Translations under genes and position numbers: made by a program | Source of the DNA: Collinsella sp. AF23-2 | GTDB taxonomy: Bacteria > Actinomycetota > Coriobacteriia > Coriobacteriales > Coriobacteriaceae | Assembly: GCF_003459245.1 (NCBI RefSeq) | Contig: NZ_QRVG01000003.1 | Span: 1-64,000 of the forward strand | DNA: 64,000 bases | Reading direction: 5' to 3' | Shown: positions 61,350-64,000 of the stretch, piece after piece | Layout: every line of letters begins with the position of its first letter | How positions within the stretch are numbered: the stretch's first letter is position 1 | Notes under the pieces: model-generated | Seen by the model: only the letters and a program-made list of their open reading frames with translations | What the model was told of the DNA's origin: nothing | Databases searched by the model: none

Positions 61350-63803
61350 TTACGAGCGGACCTCGCCGTTTACGCCCTTGCACACCTTGGTGACAATCTT
61401 CTGGTGCGCCTTCTCGACCTCTTCGCTGGTGAGCGTGTGGTCGTCTGAGCGATACGTGAGCGCAAAGGCCATGGACTTTTTGCCCACGCCCACGCGGACC
61501 GGATCGCGGTAGACATCGAACAGGCGCACGCCCTCGAGCAGCTTGCCGCCGGCGCTGGTGATGCGACGCTCAAGGTCCTCGCAAGTCACGGCGTTGTCGA
61601 CCACAATGGCAAGATCGTGCTCAACAGCCGGGTACTGCGAGAACTCGCGATAGTTCTCCTGGTTGCGGGCGCCCTTGATCAGCTTGTCCAGATCGAGCTC
61701 AAAGGCAACGACGACCTCATCGATGCCCATCGCCTCGCGCGCCTCGGGGTGAATCTCGCCGACCCAACCCAGCACGGTGCCGCCGGACAGAACCTCGGCG
61801 GCACGACCCGGCTGCAAGAAAGCGTAGCCCTCGCCCTCGACGGGACGGAAGCGAACCTTCTCGATGCGCAGTTGGGCGAGCAGCTCCTCGACAATGCCCT
61901 TGCCAAAGAAAAAGCGCAGCTTGCGGTACTTCATGTTCCAAGACTGCTCGCTCCACTGGCCCGAAAGCACGCCCGCGACGGACTTGGTCTCCTTGGGCAG
62001 GCTGGCGTTTTCGCGGCCATGGAACAGGCTGCCGACCTCGTACAAGTGCACGTTGGGCGTACCGTGCGCCTCGTTGTAGGCCACGGATTGCAGCAGGCCC
62101 GGCAGCAGCGAGCGGCGCATCTCGGTCTGCTCGGCCACCAGCGGGTTCATGAGCACCACGGGGCAGCCGCGACCCTCGGTGGGCATGCCGATCTTCTCCA
62201 GGTCGCCCGGGGCGGCAAAGCCAAAGGTCGTGGTCTCGTTGAGGCCGCAGGCGCGCAGGATCTCGCCGACCTTGCGGGTGAGCTTCTGCTCGCGGGTCAG
62301 GCCGCCGATGTGGTTCTTAGCGGCCGGGATGGTCGCCGCCACACGGCCCATGCCCCATAGGCGCAGGACCTCCTCGATCAGGTCGATCTCGCGCGGCAGG
62401 TCGGGACGGAAGCTCGGCGGGGTAACCATAAAGTCCTCGCCGTCGCGCTCGACGGTGCAGCCCAGACGGGTGAGCGAACGCTCGATAAAGTCGGGCTCGA
62501 TGTCGGCACCGCAAATGGCGTGCACGCGGGCCAGGCGCAGCTTAATGCTGTCGATGGTCTTGGGCGCGGGGAAAACGTCGACATAGCCGGGAGCAACCTC
62601 GCCGCCGGCGATCTCCTCGATCAGCGCGCAGGTAACGTTGGCGACATCCACGCAGCCGGTCTCGTCGACCTGGCGCTCAAAGCGAATGGAGGCGTCGGAG
62701 ATCAGCGACAGATCGCGGCTGGTGTGCGAGGTGCGACCGGCGTTGAAGCAGGCGCTCTCGACCATCACGTCGACGGTATCGTCCTCGATCTCGGAATCCA
62801 TGCCGCCCATAACGCCGGCCAGCGCCACGGGGCGCTCGCCGTCGGTGATAAGGCCCATGCCGGCGTCGAGCGTACGCTCCTCGCCGTCGAGCGTCGTGAA
62901 CTTCTCATCCTGCTGGGCGGCGCGAACCACCACGCGGCGGTGGCCATCGCGCTCGGCAAAGGTGTCCAGGTCAAAGGCGTGCAGCGGCTGACCGGTGAGC
63001 ATCATCACATAGTTGGTGATGTCGACGATATTGTTGTGCGGGCGCACGCCCAGGGCGTTAAGGCGCTTGACCATCCAGTCGGGCGAGGGGCCGACCTTCA
63101 CGTTACGTACGATGCGGGCGACGTAGCGGTCGCACAGGCCCTCGTCGGCAATCTCGACGGAAAGCTCGTCGTCGGTCGCGCGGCCGGTCTCGGCCTTGAT
63201 GGCGGGCAGCTCAACGTGGAAATCGCGGTCGAAGATGGCGCCGGTCTCGCGGGCCATGCCGATCATGGACAGGCAGTCGGGGCGGTTGGGCGTGATCTCG
63301 CAGTCGAGCACAGTGTCGCTCGAACCCACGTACTCGGCAAACGGCATGCCGCAGGGCGTATCCTCGGGCAGGATCATAATGCCGGAGTGGTCGCCGCCCA
63401 GGCCGAGCTCGCGTGCGGAGCAGTTCATGCCCATGGACACGACGCCGCGGAGCTTGCTCTTCTTGATTTTGACGTCGCCGGGAAGCACGGCGCCGATCAT
63501 GGCCGTGACGATGTGGTCGCCGGCCTCGAAGTTCTGCGCGCCGCAGACGATTTGCAGTGGAGCGGGATTGCCGTCGGCGTCGAGGTTCTTGTCACCCACG
63601 TCGACCGAGCACACATACATGTGGTCGCTATCGGGGTGCGGGGTCTTGGTGAGCACCTTGGCGGTCACCACGTGGTCGAAGGACTCGCCCACGGTGTCGA
63701 TCGCCTCGACCTCGGTGCCGGTACGGATATATTCGTCCGAAAGGGTCTTGGGATCCTCCGGAATATCGATCATGGTCTTGAGCCAGTCGTAAGAAACGCG
63801 CAT
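61350..63803 (-). CDS. pheT: Phenylalanyl-tRNA synthetase beta subunit
   Basis: 817 residues. N-terminal tRNA-binding OB domain (about 40-150, VVTAKVLTKTPHPDSDHMYV), B3/B4 editing domain (FDLDTFAERDGHRRVVV), B5 domain with DLPREIDLIEEVLRLWG, core, and the C-terminal FDX-ACB anticodon domain (QYPAVEHDLAIVV ... SMAFALTYRSDDHTLTSEEV). Pairs with PheS as a heterotetramer. 160 bases separate it from pheS, occupied by an R1 element. Confidence 0.97.
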   Translation of the reverse strand: MRVSYDWLKTMIDIPEDPKTLSDEYIRTGTEVEAIDTVGESFDHVVTAKVLTKTPHPDSDHMYVCSVDVGDKNLDADGNPAPLQIVCGAQNFEAGDHIVTAMIGAVLPGDVKIKKSKLRGVVSMGMNCSARELGLGGDHSGIMILPEDTPCGMPFAEYVGSSDTVLDCEITPNRPDCLSMIGMARETGAIFDRDFHVELPAIKAETGRATDDELSVEIADEGLCDRYVARIVRNVKVGPSPDWMVKRLNALGVRPHNNIVDITNYVMMLTGQPLHAFDLDTFAERDGHRRVVVRAAQQDEKFTTLDGEERTLDAGMGLITDGERPVALAGVMGGMDSEIEDDTVDVMVESACFNAGRTSHTSRDLSLISDASIRFERQVDETGCVDVANVTCALIEEIAGGEVAPGYVDVFPAPKTIDSIKLRLARVHAICGADIEPDFIERSLTRLGCTVERDGEDFMVTPPSFRPDLPREIDLIEEVLRLWGMGRVAATIPAAKNHIGGLTREQKLTRKVGEILRACGLNETTTFGFAAPGDLEKIGMPTEGRGCPVVLMNPLVAEQTEMRRSLLPGLLQSVAYNEAHGTPNVHLYEVGSLFHGRENASLPKETKSVAGVLSGQWSEQSWNMKYRKLRFFFGKGIVEELLAQLRIEKVRFRPVEGEGYAFLQPGRAAEVLSGGTVLGWVGEIHPEAREAMGIDEVVVAFELDLDKLIKGARNQENYREFSQYPAVEHDLAIVVDNAVTCEDLERRITSAGGKLLEGVRLFDVYRDPVRVGVGKKSMAFALTYRSDDHTLTSEEVEKAHQKIVTKVCKGVNGEVRS

Positions 63804-63858
63804 CTAACTGGTCTCCTTTCATAAATGCGGCTTTGAGCCAAAAACTGCAACGGAGACG

Positions 63859-63956
63859 GGTTTTCCAAGTGCCGCAGATTGCCTTGAAAGAGGAGGGCCG
63901 CGTACTTAGGTACGCAACCGACGATTGAAAGGCAAGGTGCGGTGCTTGGGAAAGCC
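63859..63956. repeat. R1 structured element, copy b, between pheS and pheT
   Basis: Same boxes as copy a (GAAAGAGGAGGG, GCGTAC-TTAG-GTACGC, ACCGACGATTGA). The outer stem is GGTTTTCCAAGTGCCGCA against TGCGGTGCTTGGGAAAGCC, and the second GCAGATTGCCTT against AAGGCAAGGTGC, both different from copy a but still paired. If pheST is one transcript, this element lies inside it. Confidence 0.8.
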
Positions 63957-63963
63957 GCCGGGC

Positions 63964-64000
63964 CTAGAACTGATTTAAGAAGCGCATATCGCCCGTCATA
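63964..64000 (-). CDS. pheS: Phenylalanyl-tRNA synthetase alpha subunit, C-terminal end
   Basis: The last codons on the minus strand read ...MTGDMRFLNQF-stop, matching the conserved PheS C-terminus (D-[LM]-RFL-x-QF). Only 11 residues lie in the window. Placement directly upstream of pheT agrees. Confidence 0.8.
   Translation of the reverse strand, partial: MTGDMRFLNQF

Overview
The window looks like chromosomal DNA of a high-GC, Gram-positive gut actinobacterium of the Coriobacteriia. Collinsella is my best guess, from overall protein resemblance and GC-rich codon use. No 16S rRNA gene is present to confirm this. It is mostly core genome. Nearly all genes run on the minus strand; the clear plus-strand genes are dacA, pyk and a 57-residue membrane protein.

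Layout. 0.2-4.6 kb: hisS, a truncated MFS gene beside two long palindromes, an M20 amidohydrolase and an EamA transporter. 4.8-9.7 kb: two coupled YhgE/Pip membrane proteins. 10.2-15 kb: htpG, a GNAT acetyltransferase and a polysaccharide phosphoregulation trio (Wzz-like protein, tyrosine kinase, PHP phosphatase). 15.2-21.9 kb: PhoB/PhoR with an orphan pstB, then a VanR/VanS-like system divergent from a D,D-carboxypeptidase. 22-27.4 kb: a TM2-domain protein, tRNA-Ser, an AAA ATPase with a 3 x 19 bp repeat at its promoter, and an 813-residue unknown. 27.5-29.4 kb: a 775-bp tandem array with five tRNA-Arg(ACG) genes. 30-40.5 kb: serS, proC, rlmH, an SPFH protein, tRNA-Leu, tatD, rsmA, metG, rsmI, a GH5-like protein with altered active site, and tRNA-Phe. 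40.6-41.1 kb: a small toxin-antitoxin-like pair with a frameshifted toxin. 41.2-50.8 kb: one tightly overlapped Tad/Flp pilus operon (cpaB-tadZ-tadA-tadB-tadC-flp, four further pilin-like or membrane genes, one DUF192 gene). 51-55.3 kb: rsgA and a Ca2+-type P-ATPase. 55.7-57.2 kb: pyk. 57.4-61 kb: a phospholipase C-like protein and an ECF-type nickel/cobalt importer. 61.3-64 kb: pheT and the end of pheS.

The most unusual content is non-coding. Behind the tRNA-Arg, tRNA-Leu and tRNA-Phe genes lies the same architecture: the tRNA 3' end plus its terminator is directly repeated (about 60-64 bp, period 186-190 bp). The repeats enclose a 122-129 bp GC-rich insert with three hairpins whose stems covary between loci. 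The insert ends in a T-arm sequence of the local tRNA in inverted orientation. tRNA-Ser carries what looks like a remnant. Two further families of structured intergenic elements (R1 at 10.0 and 63.9 kb; R2 at 52.5 and 61.3 kb) keep conserved internal loops while their outer stems change in a compensatory way. A duplicated terminator-bearing leader precedes rsgA. The nickel/cobalt importer has a readable promoter with a NikR-like operator over its likely start site.

All calls rest on reading the sequence and the translations. No database search was run. Where a start codon was moved, the evidence says why.
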